Source of the DNA: an uncultured Clostridium sp.
GTDB lineage: Bacteria > Bacillota > Clostridia > TANB77 > CAG-508
Length of the DNA stretch: 64,000 nt
NCBI GenBank assembly: GCA_947427205.1
Contig: CANEHB010000001.1
Location: 276,574 to 340,573, forward strand
Direction: 5' to 3'
In this document: positions 45,630-55,100 of the stretch, piece by piece
How positions within the stretch are numbered: position 1 is the first letter of the stretch
Layout of the letters: every line of letters starts with the position of its first letter
Program-made: the position numbers and the translations under genes
Notes under the pieces: generated by a model
What the model was told of the DNA's origin: nothing
Databases searched by the model: none
Seen by the model: only the letters and a program-made list of their open reading frames with translations

Positions 45630-47513
45630 ATGAGAAAGGAAAATTATTTTGAAGTATTTTTTACAACAGATAAAGTAACAGAAGAAAGTTGGTTACAATT
45701 TATTCTATATATATCTAAATTAAATGGACTATTTAAACTTTGGAAAATTTATATAAAATTTGAAAAAAATAATATTAGATATTTTGTAAAAACTAAACAT
45801 AAATTACCAACTACTTTAAGTAACTTAAATGATTTTTTATTAAAACAGATTGATAACTTTGAGAAACCAAAAACTTTTTTGCATTTAAAAAAATTTTATA
45901 TTGTTACCAATAAAGAAAAAAGTATTATAGATATATATGATAGAAACGAAAGCAAAAAATATAGAAAAATGGAATGGTCAGAAGTAAATATTTTTCCATT
46001 TACTAGAAAAAATTTTTTATTTTCTTCTCTTGGAATTTTTAAGAAAGAAAATAGATTGATATATAGAAAATTTTTATTTAACATACCACATATATTTTTA
46101 AGTATTGATTTTTCAAAACATACAAGATTTTTATTTAGAAAAGATATAAGAAGATATTTAAACATAGAAAAAACAGTTAAATTATTTGAGAGTGATAAAA
46201 AGAATAGTATATTAAAAGTTGATGCATTTCCATATTTGCAAGATGAGTATTATTTGAACTTAAATAATTATGATTTTGATAAACACTCATTAGTTATAGG
46301 TGGTTCAGGAACAGGGAAATCAAAATTATTAAGTCTACTTGTAAATAATATTTATAATAATCAAAATTATAAGATGAAATATAAAATAGTGGTAATAGAT
46401 CCACATAGTTCATTAGAAGAGGATATAGGAGGATTAAAAGAAACAAAAGTTATTGATTTTAAAACTAATAAAAATAGTATAGATTTATTTAAAAACTCAA
46501 GAAAAAATGTTGTTTCAGAATCTGAAATTTTACTTACACTTTTTAAATCAATAATGGATAAAGAATATAATTCTAAACTAGAAAGAGTTTTAAGACATAG
46601 TATATTTTTACTGATATGTATTAATAAAATTAATTTTAGAAATTTAAGAGAACTTATAACAAATAACGAGTTTAGAAATCAAACATTAAAGAACTATAGA
46701 GAAATTCTACCAGAGCCAATAACAAATTTCTTTTTAAATGATTTTAATGAATTAAAAACTAAATCACATACTGAAGCAATTTCACCAATAATTTCTTTTA
46801 TTGATGAAATGACAATTTTACCTGCATTTAATACTACTAAAAAATTAAAAAGTTTAGAAGATACAATAAAAGAAAATTTTTTATCAATAATATCATTAGA
46901 TGAGTCAAGTATAGGGGAGAAAATGACAAAAACTGTTTCTGGTTTAGTAATGGGGCAAATTTTTTCTATAATGCAAAAAAGAGCAATAGATGAGCATGTA
47001 ATTTTAATTATTGATGAAGTTGCAGTAATTCAAAATCCAATAATAAAAAGATTTTTATCAGAATCAAGAAAGTATAATTTATCATTAATTCTTTCAGGAC
47101 AATATTTTAATCAGATTAATGAGGATATACAAAAAGCAATATTTGCAAATGTTATAAATTATTATACTTTTAGAGTATCAAGAGAAGATGCAGTATTATT
47201 AAGTAGAAGTATGCAAATGGAAGTAGCAATTCATGATTCTTTTTTTGCTAAATTAAAAATACTTGTAGAACTTAGTAATAGAGAGTGTGTACTTAGAGTA
47301 AGTAGTAATGGAAAAGTGCTACCAGCATTTAAGGCTAGAACGTTAGATGTAGTATCATTTCCAAGAATAAAAGAATTAGAAGGGGTAGTAGTAAAAAAAG
47401 AAAAACAAGATAAAAAGAAAGTAAAGAAAGACTTTAAAATAGGAAATAATATTGACTTAAAAGTAATAATGTCATCACAATCAACAGGAAGGAGGAAACT
47501 TGCAAGTGACTGA
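45630..47513 (+). CDS. HerA/VirB4-like DUF87 ATPase
   Basis: The ATG at 45630 follows CAGGTGA (the GTG at 45621 overlaps that site). The 627-residue protein has an N-terminal domain of about 200 residues, rich in Phe, Lys and Tyr and without clear relatives, then an ATPase of the HerA/TraG type. Walker A is VIGGSGTGKSKLLSLL (about residue 227), a strand KIVVIDPHSSLEED follows, Walker B is HVILIIDEVAVIQNP (about 460), and ILSGQYFNQI is the sensor. A basic tail ends it. There is no membrane helix. Such ATPases pump or process DNA or serve as secretion motors. It overlaps the next gene, so the two are translated together. Confidence 0.78.
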   Translation: MRKENYFEVFFTTDKVTEESWLQFILYISKLNGLFKLWKIYIKFEKNNIRYFVKTKHKLPTTLSNLNDFLLKQIDNFEKPKTFLHLKKFYIVTNKEKSIIDIYDRNESKKYRKMEWSEVNIFPFTRKNFLFSSLGIFKKENRLIYRKFLFNIPHIFLSIDFSKHTRFLFRKDIRRYLNIEKTVKLFESDKKNSILKVDAFPYLQDEYYLNLNNYDFDKHSLVIGGSGTGKSKLLSLLVNNIYNNQNYKMKYKIVVIDPHSSLEEDIGGLKETKVIDFKTNKNSIDLFKNSRKNVVSESEILLTLFKSIMDKEYNSKLERVLRHSIFLLICINKINFRNLRELITNNEFRNQTLKNYREILPEPITNFFLNDFNELKTKSHTEAISPIISFIDEMTILPAFNTTKKLKSLEDTIKENFLSIISLDESSIGEKMTKTVSGLVMGQIFSIMQKRAIDEHVILIIDEVAVIQNPIIKRFLSESRKYNLSLILSGQYFNQINEDIQKAIFANVINYYTFRVSREDAVLLSRSMQMEVAIHDSFFAKLKILVELSNRECVLRVSSNGKVLPAFKARTLDVVSFPRIKELEGVVVKKEKQDKKKVKKDFKIGNNIDLKVIMSSQSTGRRKLASD

Positions 47514-48201
47514 TAAAGAAGCGCTTGAAAAAGCAAATAAAATTTTTATAAATATTTTTGGACAGAAAAATCCATATACACTAGATGAACTTTTATCGAA
47601 ATTTGCTTTTGACATTAAATTACCTCAAAAGGTTATAGATAGTTTAACTTCAAAAGAAACTTGGGCAGAGTCTATAAATCCAAGTAAATTTATAACACAA
47701 GAAAATATGGAAGCTTATGATAAAAAGTATGGGTGGATGCAAAAAAAGAAAGATGTAAGTTCTTTAGAAGATATTTTAAAATTATGGAAAAAAATAAATC
47801 TTACAACAACTGAAAGAATTTATGATTCTGAAAATGTACATAAAAGTGATACTATATATAGATCAGAAAATGTGTATAGATCTTTAGATTGTAGAGAATG
47901 TAAAAATGTATTGTTTTCTGATGGGTGTGGAAATTCAGAATTTATATTAGGATGTCAGAGGACAGGTGGTTCTAATTTTTGTATAAGAGTTGATGATTCT
48001 GGATCTTGTATTAATAGCTATAATGTAATTTGTTCTGCTAAAATTAGTAATTCTTTTTTTATACAAGATTCTAAAGATTTAGATGAGTGTATGTTTTGTT
48101 CTCATATTGATAATAAAAAATATTGTATTGCTAACATGCAATTTGAGAAAGAGGAATATTTTGAAATAAAAAAAGAGATTACTAATTGGATTTTGAATTA
48201 A
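47500..48201 (+). CDS. Cysteine-rich repeat protein coupled to the HerA-like ATPase
   Basis: The start is TTG (47500) or GTG (47506), both behind AAGGAGG (47489-47495); either overlaps the ATPase stop. The 233-residue protein has a helical N-terminal part (about 1-105). A regular repeat region follows (about 107-205) with SENVHKSD, SENVYRSLDCRECKNV, LFSDGCGNSEFILGC, GSCINSYNVICS and DECMFCSHI, containing about eleven cysteines. The end is NKKYCIANMQFEKEEYFEIK. The pattern suggests a right-handed beta-helix with aligned Cys. I recall similar NKxYCIxN-x-x-Y/F-x-KEEY tails in uncharacterised proteins of candidate-phyla bacteria. Function is unknown. Confidence 0.7.
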   Translation: MQVTDKEALEKANKIFINIFGQKNPYTLDELLSKFAFDIKLPQKVIDSLTSKETWAESINPSKFITQENMEAYDKKYGWMQKKKDVSSLEDILKLWKKINLTTTERIYDSENVHKSDTIYRSENVYRSLDCRECKNVLFSDGCGNSEFILGCQRTGGSNFCIRVDDSGSCINSYNVICSAKISNSFFIQDSKDLDECMFCSHIDNKKYCIANMQFEKEEYFEIKKEITNWILN

Positions 48202-48284
48202 TAATCTCAAATAAACTATGCATACTTCAATATAATTAATTTTTTATTAAAAAATGATAAATTTTATTATTTAAAATAATTTTT

Positions 48285-50675
48285 TTATTGTTCAAATGTA
48301 TCATCAATATCTGTTAGGTTATCTTGAGTAGTATCTTCAGTGGTGTTTTCTGTATTATCTGTATCTGGTGTGGTAGGTGTGACTATAGTTGTATTTTCTG
48401 GAGTTGTATTTTGAGAATTTGTATTTGATTCTTGTGTTTGAGTCTGATCTTCTGGTGTAAATGGAGTGCTACTTTCAGTGTTAATTTGAACGTTATCAGG
48501 TTCTGAAGTAGTAGGAGTTTGAATTTCTACAGGTTCTGATATTGGTGTTTGAGTTTCTTCATTTGATACTGTATTTTTTATATTGCTTGATTGAGTTGAT
48601 GTACTATTATAATGCTGTATGCAATATTCATTTGGGAGAGTTCCCTTTAAGAAGTATTCTGTATAAGAATTTGGACAGCTAGTATATGCAAGTAATCCAG
48701 TTTTAGGACATATTGTAGCAGTTTCAATATTATTTCCAGAAGGAATTTCAAATTTTTTGCTTGAAAGACCAGAGTGAATAGTTTTCATAACACTAGACCA
48801 AATTTGACCAGAAGGATTTTTATTATTAAATTTTATTGTTTCATTCTTATCAAATCCAAACCAAGTTGTAGCTGTGTAATATGGGGTAAATCCACAAAGC
48901 CATCTATCAAAATCATCATTTGTAGTACCAGTTTTTGCAGCAACATCAATACCAGAAATTTTACAATAATTTGCTGTTCCGTTTGCTCCCGTTACAGGTT
49001 CTGTAAGTAAATTCTTTAAAATAAAAGTAACTTCTTTAGATAATACATTTTTATGTTTTTGTGTAGTTTTTAAAATTGTTTTGCCTACTTGATTTTCTAT
49101 TTTTGTATAGAATGTAGGCTCAATATATTTTCCATCATTTGCAATAGTTGCATAGGCTGCAGCCATTTCTAAAGGGCTAATACCTTTATCAAGTCCACCT
49201 AATGCTAAATTTAAATTTTCATCAGTTTTTGTAAGAGTAGTAATTCCCATTTTTTTCATGTATTCAATAGAAGTTTTAGGAGTTAATTGCTCCATAATTT
49301 TAACAAAAGGTATATTTTGAGAAGACTCTACAGCTTCTCTTACTGTTATTTCACCTTTATAATGATTGTAGTCTGTAGGAGAGTAACCTTCTTCTGTACC
49401 ATCATCAAAAGTAGTAGCTTCATCAAGATAAATACTTGCAGGTGTTATGATTTTTTTATCAATAGCGGGAGTAAGAACAGCTAAAGGTTTACTAGCAGAT
49501 CCAGTTTGTCTGTAACTCTGAGTTGCTCTATTAAGACCTCTAGAGGTTTCTTTTTTTCCAGTACCACCAACACATCCAACAACATATCCATTAGACTGAT
49601 TAATTATAACCATAGCTGCTTGAGAAGTAACTTCAGGGTCATTACTAGATTTTAAGATATATTTATTTTTTGAAAGTTCTTTTTCCATTTCAGTTTGTAT
49701 TTTTGAATCTTGAGTACTGTAAATTTTAAGTCCAGCCATTTCAATATAGTTAGTTGCAAAATTATTAGATATGTTTTTCTTATTAGCAATATCTGAAATA
49801 ATTTCATTAATTAAAGCATCAGTATGGTATGAATAGATATTGTTTGAATTTTCAGATTCGATTTTTCCATTTTTAAATTTAAGACCTTCATCAACTTTAG
49901 ATATTGCTGTACTATAATCATCTTCATTTATGTATTTTAATTCTAACATTTTGCTAAGTACAGTTTTAGTTCTTTTAGTTATTTTTTCTGAATTATCTTT
50001 ATCTCCAAAAGGATTATAAGAATTAGGAGAGTTATTTATACCAGCTAAAAATGCACATTCTTCTAAAGTAAGCTCAGAAGCAGATTTATTAAAATAATAT
50101 TTTGAACCTAATTCAACGCCATATATATTTGGACCAACATATATAATATTAAGATAAGCTTCTAAAATTTCGTCTTTTTCTAAAACACCTTCAATACCAA
50201 AAGCTTTAATCCATTCATTTATTTTTCTAGTAATTTTTGAAGAATTGTCACCAGTTAAATTTTTAACTAATTGCTGAGTAATACTACTTCCACCAAAAGA
50301 TGAAGAGCCTAAATTTTTTATGTAAGAAAGTATAGCAGCTCCTGTTCTAGGAAGGTCAACACCAGAGTGACTATAAAAACGTTGATCTTCTATTGAAATA
50401 TAAGCGTTTTTTAAATTATCAGGCATTTCAGAAAGAGAAATGTTTTTTGTGTTTTTAGTGTTTCCAAGTTCTGCAATTACATTTCCATCTGTATCTAAAA
50501 CTTGAGATGGAGAATTAGATATCATATCTTGAGCCATTTTTTGCCAATTTGATATATAGATTCCTGTTTTAATTGCAGTTATTATAATTAAAGTAAAAAT
50601 AAGTAATAAAACTATTTTCCATATTTTAAATTTTGATTTTTTATCTATTTTTTCTTCTTTTTTTATTCTATTCAA
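48285..50675 (-). CDS. Class A penicillin-binding protein (bifunctional)
   Basis: A 796-residue peptidoglycan glycosyltransferase/transpeptidase. The N-terminal membrane anchor is at about residues 20-42. The GT51 domain (about 65-240) has AYISIEDQRFYSHSG with the catalytic Glu, and SSFGGSSITQQLVKNLT. The transpeptidase domain (about 340-650) has SXXK as TGSASKPLAVL, SxN as ESSQNIPFVK and KTG as DVAAKTGTTNDDF. The C-terminal tail (about 690-796) is a Thr/Asn/Gln/Pro-rich low-complexity linker. It is monocistronic on the minus strand and converges with the HerA gene pair. Confidence 0.96.
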   Translation of the reverse strand: MNRIKKEEKIDKKSKFKIWKIVLLLIFTLIIITAIKTGIYISNWQKMAQDMISNSPSQVLDTDGNVIAELGNTKNTKNISLSEMPDNLKNAYISIEDQRFYSHSGVDLPRTGAAILSYIKNLGSSSFGGSSITQQLVKNLTGDNSSKITRKINEWIKAFGIEGVLEKDEILEAYLNIIYVGPNIYGVELGSKYYFNKSASELTLEECAFLAGINNSPNSYNPFGDKDNSEKITKRTKTVLSKMLELKYINEDDYSTAISKVDEGLKFKNGKIESENSNNIYSYHTDALINEIISDIANKKNISNNFATNYIEMAGLKIYSTQDSKIQTEMEKELSKNKYILKSSNDPEVTSQAAMVIINQSNGYVVGCVGGTGKKETSRGLNRATQSYRQTGSASKPLAVLTPAIDKKIITPASIYLDEATTFDDGTEEGYSPTDYNHYKGEITVREAVESSQNIPFVKIMEQLTPKTSIEYMKKMGITTLTKTDENLNLALGGLDKGISPLEMAAAYATIANDGKYIEPTFYTKIENQVGKTILKTTQKHKNVLSKEVTFILKNLLTEPVTGANGTANYCKISGIDVAAKTGTTNDDFDRWLCGFTPYYTATTWFGFDKNETIKFNNKNPSGQIWSSVMKTIHSGLSSKKFEIPSGNNIETATICPKTGLLAYTSCPNSYTEYFLKGTLPNEYCIQHYNSTSTQSSNIKNTVSNEETQTPISEPVEIQTPTTSEPDNVQINTESSTPFTPEDQTQTQESNTNSQNTTPENTTIVTPTTPDTDNTENTTEDTTQDNLTDIDDTFEQ

Positions 50676-50848
50676 ATTATAAATACCTCACTAAAAATTC
50701 ATATAATAAGTAAAATAATATAAAATTTACTATAATGTTTATTATTATTTTTAAAGCATATCAAATATAATAAAAAAAGTAAAGTTTTAGGACATTTTAT
50801 ATTAAATGTTTTATAAAATTATATTAATAAAATAAATCTAAAAAAATA

Positions 50849-50877
50849 TTGAAAAAAGGAGAATATAAATATATAAT
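50849..50877 (+). promoter_or_regulatory. Promoter of the 50930 gene
   Basis: TTGAAA (50849-50854) and TATAAT (50872-50877) with a 17-bp spacer. Confidence 0.75.
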
Positions 50878-50929
50878 ACAAATAAATATATAAAAGTAGT
50901 AAGGATACTATTAATTTTGGGGGTAAGAA

Positions 50930-52705
50930 ATGAAACAAGGAAAAGCAAAGAAAATAATATTAATTATAATAATATTATTACTAATTATTTTAGGTGGTTA
51001 TGCATATGCATATTTAGCAACAGATATATTCAAAACACCAGAAGAATTATTTACAAAATATTTAGCAAATAATGTAGAACAATTAAAAGATTTCAATTTA
51101 AAACCATTTGATGAAACAATAAAAAAGATGGTTACAGATCCAGCAGAATTAAATATTGATGTAAATTGTAAATCAGATGAGCCAGAAGTAGAAGTTAAAT
51201 TGGATGTAAATGTAAAATCAGATCCAGTAAATAAAAAAGAATCATTTACTATGGAAATGAAAAATAATGGAAATCACTTTTTAGCATTTGACTCAATCGT
51301 AACAAGTGATGCTTTTGGAATTCATGTAAAAGAATTACATGATAAATATATTACTGTAGAAAATAGAGATTTAAAGAAATTGGCAGAAACATTTGGTTTA
51401 GATGAAGAAACAATAGATCAAATTCCTGATAAAATTCCAGAAGGAAAAGTATTATCTGATGAAGATATAGAAACATTAAAAAATCTAAAAGAAAAATATT
51501 GTAAAAGAATATTAGAACAAATAGATTCTTCATATTATTCAGTAGAAAAAGATGTTACAGTAAATGTAAATGGAACAGATATTAAAGCAAACAAATATGC
51601 TTTAACAATGAGTGAAAAAGAATTTTTAACAATTATATTAAATACATTAGATGAATTAATAGCCGATCCTGATTTTGTAGGATTGTACGAGAATGATTCA
51701 CAATTAGACGAAATAAAAGAACAAATAGAAAAACTAAAAGAAGAAATAGATGAATTAGGTGATGAAACAGTTGTAATAGCTGTTTATGAAGAAAATAAAA
51801 AAGCTGTAAAAACAGAATTTGTAATAGATGAAGATAAAGCAGAGTTTATTGTTAATAATGATTCAATTATAATAAATGTAGAAAGTGACTTAGATAGTGC
51901 TTCAATAGTTATAACTAATACTTTTGATGGAACACAAGGTGATTTATCAATAGAATTTATTGATAATGATGATAATGATAATAATGTTAAAGTAACAGTA
52001 AAATCTACAAAAAATGATGATAATGTAGAATCAACAATAGAATTAGAAGGAGAAGAATTTGAAGAAAGTGAACTAAAATATGATATTAGCTTTAGTATTA
52101 AATTCAATCCAAATTTAGAAATTGATGATTTAACAAATAGTAATAGTATAGTAATAAATGATTATACACAAGAAGATTTTACAGAACTATTCATGGAAAT
52201 TATGGCGAATATTACAAAATCAGTAGAAGAAGAACCATACTCTTTTGTTGGAACAATGTATAGTTATGTAAATAGATTTTCATCAATGTCAAATGCTAAT
52301 TTGTCAAATTTAGATAGTAATACATCAAATTTATATAATGAAGATAACAATGATAGAGATTCTTCGAATGAAACAATTAGGTTTGGAGATTTATCAGATA
52401 CAGATATGAAAAAAGCTAGTGTAGAATCAGAAATAAAAACAGCATTAGAAAATAAATTACTTGATTATCATATGGCTGCTATAAGTAATGAAGAAGAAAA
52501 TCCAGCAGATTATTTAACAATAGATAAAATACAAGAAGAGTGTAATTCAGAATATAAATTAGAACTTATAGATGGAAATACTATAAAATGTACATTAGAT
52601 AATGATGTATTTTATGCTAAAATTAGTATAGATGGAAATGAATGGGAACTTACAGATATAGAAGTGCTTTATTCAGAAGATGGGACATTAGAGAGTGCAA
52701 GATAA
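50930..52705 (+). CDS. Membrane-anchored acidic hypothetical protein (DUF6583-like)
   Basis: A 591-residue protein. An N-terminal helix (about residues 8-30) anchors it, and the rest should be outside the cell. It is very acidic and rich in Asp, Glu and Asn. Two beta-rich halves are visible: about 60-230 (repeated VDVN and VKLDVNVKSD strands, then CKRILEQIDSSYYSVEKDVTVNVNGTDIKANKY) and about 285-420 (alternating short strands around a poly-Asp/Asn turn, about 344-351). A coiled stretch lies at about 260-278. The layout recalls Clostridia DUF6583 proteins; I am not certain of this. Function is unknown. Confidence 0.62.
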   Translation: MKQGKAKKIILIIIILLLIILGGYAYAYLATDIFKTPEELFTKYLANNVEQLKDFNLKPFDETIKKMVTDPAELNIDVNCKSDEPEVEVKLDVNVKSDPVNKKESFTMEMKNNGNHFLAFDSIVTSDAFGIHVKELHDKYITVENRDLKKLAETFGLDEETIDQIPDKIPEGKVLSDEDIETLKNLKEKYCKRILEQIDSSYYSVEKDVTVNVNGTDIKANKYALTMSEKEFLTIILNTLDELIADPDFVGLYENDSQLDEIKEQIEKLKEEIDELGDETVVIAVYEENKKAVKTEFVIDEDKAEFIVNNDSIIINVESDLDSASIVITNTFDGTQGDLSIEFIDNDDNDNNVKVTVKSTKNDDNVESTIELEGEEFEESELKYDISFSIKFNPNLEIDDLTNSNSIVINDYTQEDFTELFMEIMANITKSVEEEPYSFVGTMYSYVNRFSSMSNANLSNLDSNTSNLYNEDNNDRDSSNETIRFGDLSDTDMKKASVESEIKTALENKLLDYHMAAISNEEENPADYLTIDKIQEECNSEYKLELIDGNTIKCTLDNDVFYAKISIDGNEWELTDIEVLYSEDGTLESAR

Positions 52706-52719
52706 TTTAAAATAAAAAA

Positions 52720-52772
52720 GTAGTACCTAAGTGATAGTGTATTAGTACATTGTCACTTAGGTATTATTTTTG
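52720..52772 (+). terminator. Terminator after 50930 gene
   Basis: TACCTAAGTGA and TCACTTAGGTA form a perfect 11-bp stem, then ATTTTT. Confidence 0.85.
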
Positions 52773-52884
52773 CAATTTTCAAAATGTCCACTTTTGTTAA
52801 GTATTTTGTAAATTTCTTAGTCATTTGAATGAAATGAGTTAGATTAAGTAATACCTTGGTAAAAATATAAAAAAGATTTATCTA

Positions 52885-52932
52885 AACTGACTGGTTAGAC
52901 TAATTACTTTTTAAAGAGTGGTATGCTATAAT
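52885..52932 (+). promoter_or_regulatory. Fatty-acid operon promoter with candidate operator
   Basis: TATAAT at 52927-52932 is preceded by TGC (extended -10), and a weak TTACTT (52904-52909) is 17 bp upstream. Just before the -35, AAACTGACTGGTTAGACTAA contains an imperfect palindrome of the form CTgACtgGTtAG, similar to TetR-family operators. A lipid-responsive repressor acting here is inference; no such regulator gene is in the window. Confidence 0.55.
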
Positions 52933-52974
52933 TCAAATGTAAAAAATAACAAGGAAGATTAAAAGGAGATAAAA

Positions 52975-53899
52975 ATGGAATCAATAAAAATTATAGCTAC
53001 AAGCAAATATCTTCCAAATAATAAAATAGATAATAGTTTTTTTGATAGTAAATTTAATTTAGATAATGATTGGATAACAAAACGAACTGGTGTTATAAAT
53101 AGATTTTTTACAGAAGATGAAACAATAGTAGATTTAGCAATTAATGTAGCTAAAAAAATAACAGAAAAGATAGATTTTGATATTCAAAAGATTGGAAATA
53201 TTATAGTAGCAAGTACATCTTCAGATAGAATTATGCCTGGAATTAGCTTTGAAATACAAAAAGCATTAGACATAAAAAAATGTATGTGCTTAGATATTTC
53301 AGCTGGTTGTAGTGGATTTATAAATGCTTTTGATATTGCTAGAAAAAACATAGTTTTAGAAGAAACAGAATATGCATTAGTAATTGGAGTAGAAAATATT
53401 TCAAAATTTTTAGATTTTGAAGATGTAAATACTTCAATTTTATTGGGAGATGGAGCTGGAGCTGTTTTGCTAGGTAAGAGTAATATTATTAAAAAATATG
53501 TAAGCAATATTGAAAGTATTGGTCAAGATGGAGATATTTTAACTTGTCACAATGGTGAAAAGTTATATATGAATGGAAAAGCAATTTATAAATATGCAGT
53601 TTCTAAAGTTACAGAAAATATAGAGAATACTTTAAATAAATCTAATGATAAAATATCAGATTTAAAATATATAATTCCTCATCAATCTAATATTAGAATA
53701 CTAGAAAGTATGGCTAAAAAATTAAATATAGAAGAAAACAAGATGTATAGCAATTTAGACAAAGTAGGAAATACTTTTTGTGCTAGTATTCCAATAGCAT
53801 TGAATGATATATTTGATAATTTAAAAGATGGAGATAAACTAATTTTAGTTCGGATATGGTGGTGGATTAAATTTAGGAAGTATATTTTTAGAAATATAG
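52975..53899 (+). CDS. fabH: Beta-ketoacyl-ACP synthase III, +1 frameshifted at CGG near its 3' end
   Basis: FabH condenses acetyl-CoA with malonyl-ACP to start fatty-acid synthesis. The catalytic Cys is in DISAGCSGFINA (about residue 107), His in IIPHQSNIRI and Asn in KVGNTFCASIPIAL. The zero frame then reads DKLILVRIWWW and runs on to 53910, which destroys the conserved glycine-rich C-terminus. Skipping the C of the CGG at 53851 gives LILVGYGGGLNLGSIFLEI and a stop at 53899 (307 residues), matching the family's GFGGGLSWG-type end. Because it is the first gene of an otherwise intact essential-pathway operon, a dead gene is unlikely. Confidence 0.9.
53851..53854 (+). other. In-frame CGG at +1 frameshift point (fabH)
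   Basis: The zero frame is GTT-CGG-ATA-TGG. Skipping C gives GTT then GGA-TAT-GGT-GGT-GGA, the conserved G-(F/Y)-G-G-G motif. It is the clearest of the four sites because the family motif is so well known. Confidence 0.8.
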
Positions 53900-54017
53900 A
53901 TCTATCTTAAGATAATTATGAATAGTAATTTTGTAAATAAAAATTAAAAATATTAAGTTTAGATAAATAAGTAATTTAAAAGAATCTTAAAATAATAATA
54001 TTAAAGAGGAGAAAATA

Positions 54018-54947
54018 ATGAAAGTAGCATTTTTATTTCCAGGTCAAGGTGCACAAAGTCTTGGTATGGGAAAAGATTTATATGATAAATATGAAGAAGT
54101 AAAAAATATATACGAAAAAATGAGCAGAGCATCAAATATTGATATAGCAAATTTAACTTTTAATAGTTCAGAAGAGGAATTATCTCAAACGAAAAATACT
54201 CAAATAGCAATACTTGCTATGAGTTTGGGAATTTTAGAAATATTAAATAAAAATGGAATAAATGCAGAATATACAGCTGGATTAAGTTTAGGCGAATATG
54301 CTGCTCTAGTTTATGGAAATGCTATTTCTGTAGAAGATGCATCAAAAGTAATAAAAAAAAGAGGAGAATACATGCAAAACCTACTTCCAGAAGGAGATTG
54401 GGCAATGACGGCAGTTGTTGGAATGGGAGATAGCAAAGTAGAAGAAGTTTGTCAAAAAGTAACAAAAGGTTTTGCTACTTGTGCTAATTATAATTGTCCA
54501 GGTCAAGTAGCAGTTTCAGGAGATAGAGAAGGAATTAATGAACTTATGGAACTTGCAAAAGAAGCAGGAGCTAAAAGAGTAATTGAATTAAAAACAAGTG
54601 GTCCTTTCCATACTAAAAAATTAGAAAAAGCCTCTAGAGCTTTAAGAGAAGAACTTGAAAAAATAGAAATTAAAATGCCTGATTGTAAAGTAATAAAAAA
54701 TTTAGATGCAACAGAATATAAAGAATCAGATAATATTAAAGAGATTTTAGCGAATCATGTTATAAATCCAGTAAGATTTTCAGATTCTGTTAAATATATG
54801 ATTGCAAATGGAGTTGATACATTTATAGAAATAGGACCAGGAAAAGTCTTAACAGGATTTGTGAAAAAGATTAATAAAGAAGTCAATTGCATTAATATAA
54901 ATAATGTAGAAACTTTAGAAAGTGCAATAGAAGAACTAAGCAAATAA
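54018..54947 (+). CDS. fabD: Malonyl-CoA:ACP transacylase
   Basis: FabD moves malonyl groups from CoA to acyl carrier protein. The 309-residue protein has FLFPGQGAQSLGMGKDL at the N-terminus, the nucleophilic serine in GLSLGEYAAL (about residue 90), the catalytic His in TSGPFHTKKL (about 200) and the closing VDTFIEIGPGKVLTGFVKKI. The usual GHSxG histidine is replaced by Leu (GLSLG). It is the second gene of the fab operon. The acpP gene that often adjoins fabD in Firmicutes is absent. Confidence 0.95.
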   Translation: MKVAFLFPGQGAQSLGMGKDLYDKYEEVKNIYEKMSRASNIDIANLTFNSSEEELSQTKNTQIAILAMSLGILEILNKNGINAEYTAGLSLGEYAALVYGNAISVEDASKVIKKRGEYMQNLLPEGDWAMTAVVGMGDSKVEEVCQKVTKGFATCANYNCPGQVAVSGDREGINELMELAKEAGAKRVIELKTSGPFHTKKLEKASRALREELEKIEIKMPDCKVIKNLDATEYKESDNIKEILANHVINPVRFSDSVKYMIANGVDTFIEIGPGKVLTGFVKKINKEVNCININNVETLESAIEELSK

Positions 54948-55052
54948 AATTAATAGTTTATGTTGTTTATATATTATTTTACAATTTATATAAAAATTAT
55001 TAGTTAATATAATATTAATTTATTAGTAATATAGAAAATTTTAATTATTATA

Positions 55053-55100
55053 AAAGGAGGAAGTATGATATATAAATATATCATACAAAATAGATTATGA
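55053..55100 (+). promoter_or_regulatory. Hairpin and mini-ORF between ribosome site and fabG start
   Basis: A strong ribosome site AAAGGAGG (55053-55060) is 36 nt away from the fabG ATG (55097). Between them lies a perfect 10-bp hairpin GTATGATATA-TAAA-TATATCATAC (55063-55086). A mini-ORF starts at the ATG at 55065 inside the stem, encodes MIYKYIIQNRL, and its TGA (55098-55100) overlaps the fabG ATG. Either the folded hairpin brings the ribosome site to about 12 nt from fabG, or the mini-ORF couples translation. Confidence 0.7.

Noticed and set aside
48774..49484. Plus-strand ORFs of 65-78 codons
   Set aside because: Shadows of the class A PBP on the opposite strand.
54948..55052. acpP hidden in the fabD-fabG gap
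   Set aside because: No frame encodes the DSLD phosphopantetheine motif, and the gap is too short.
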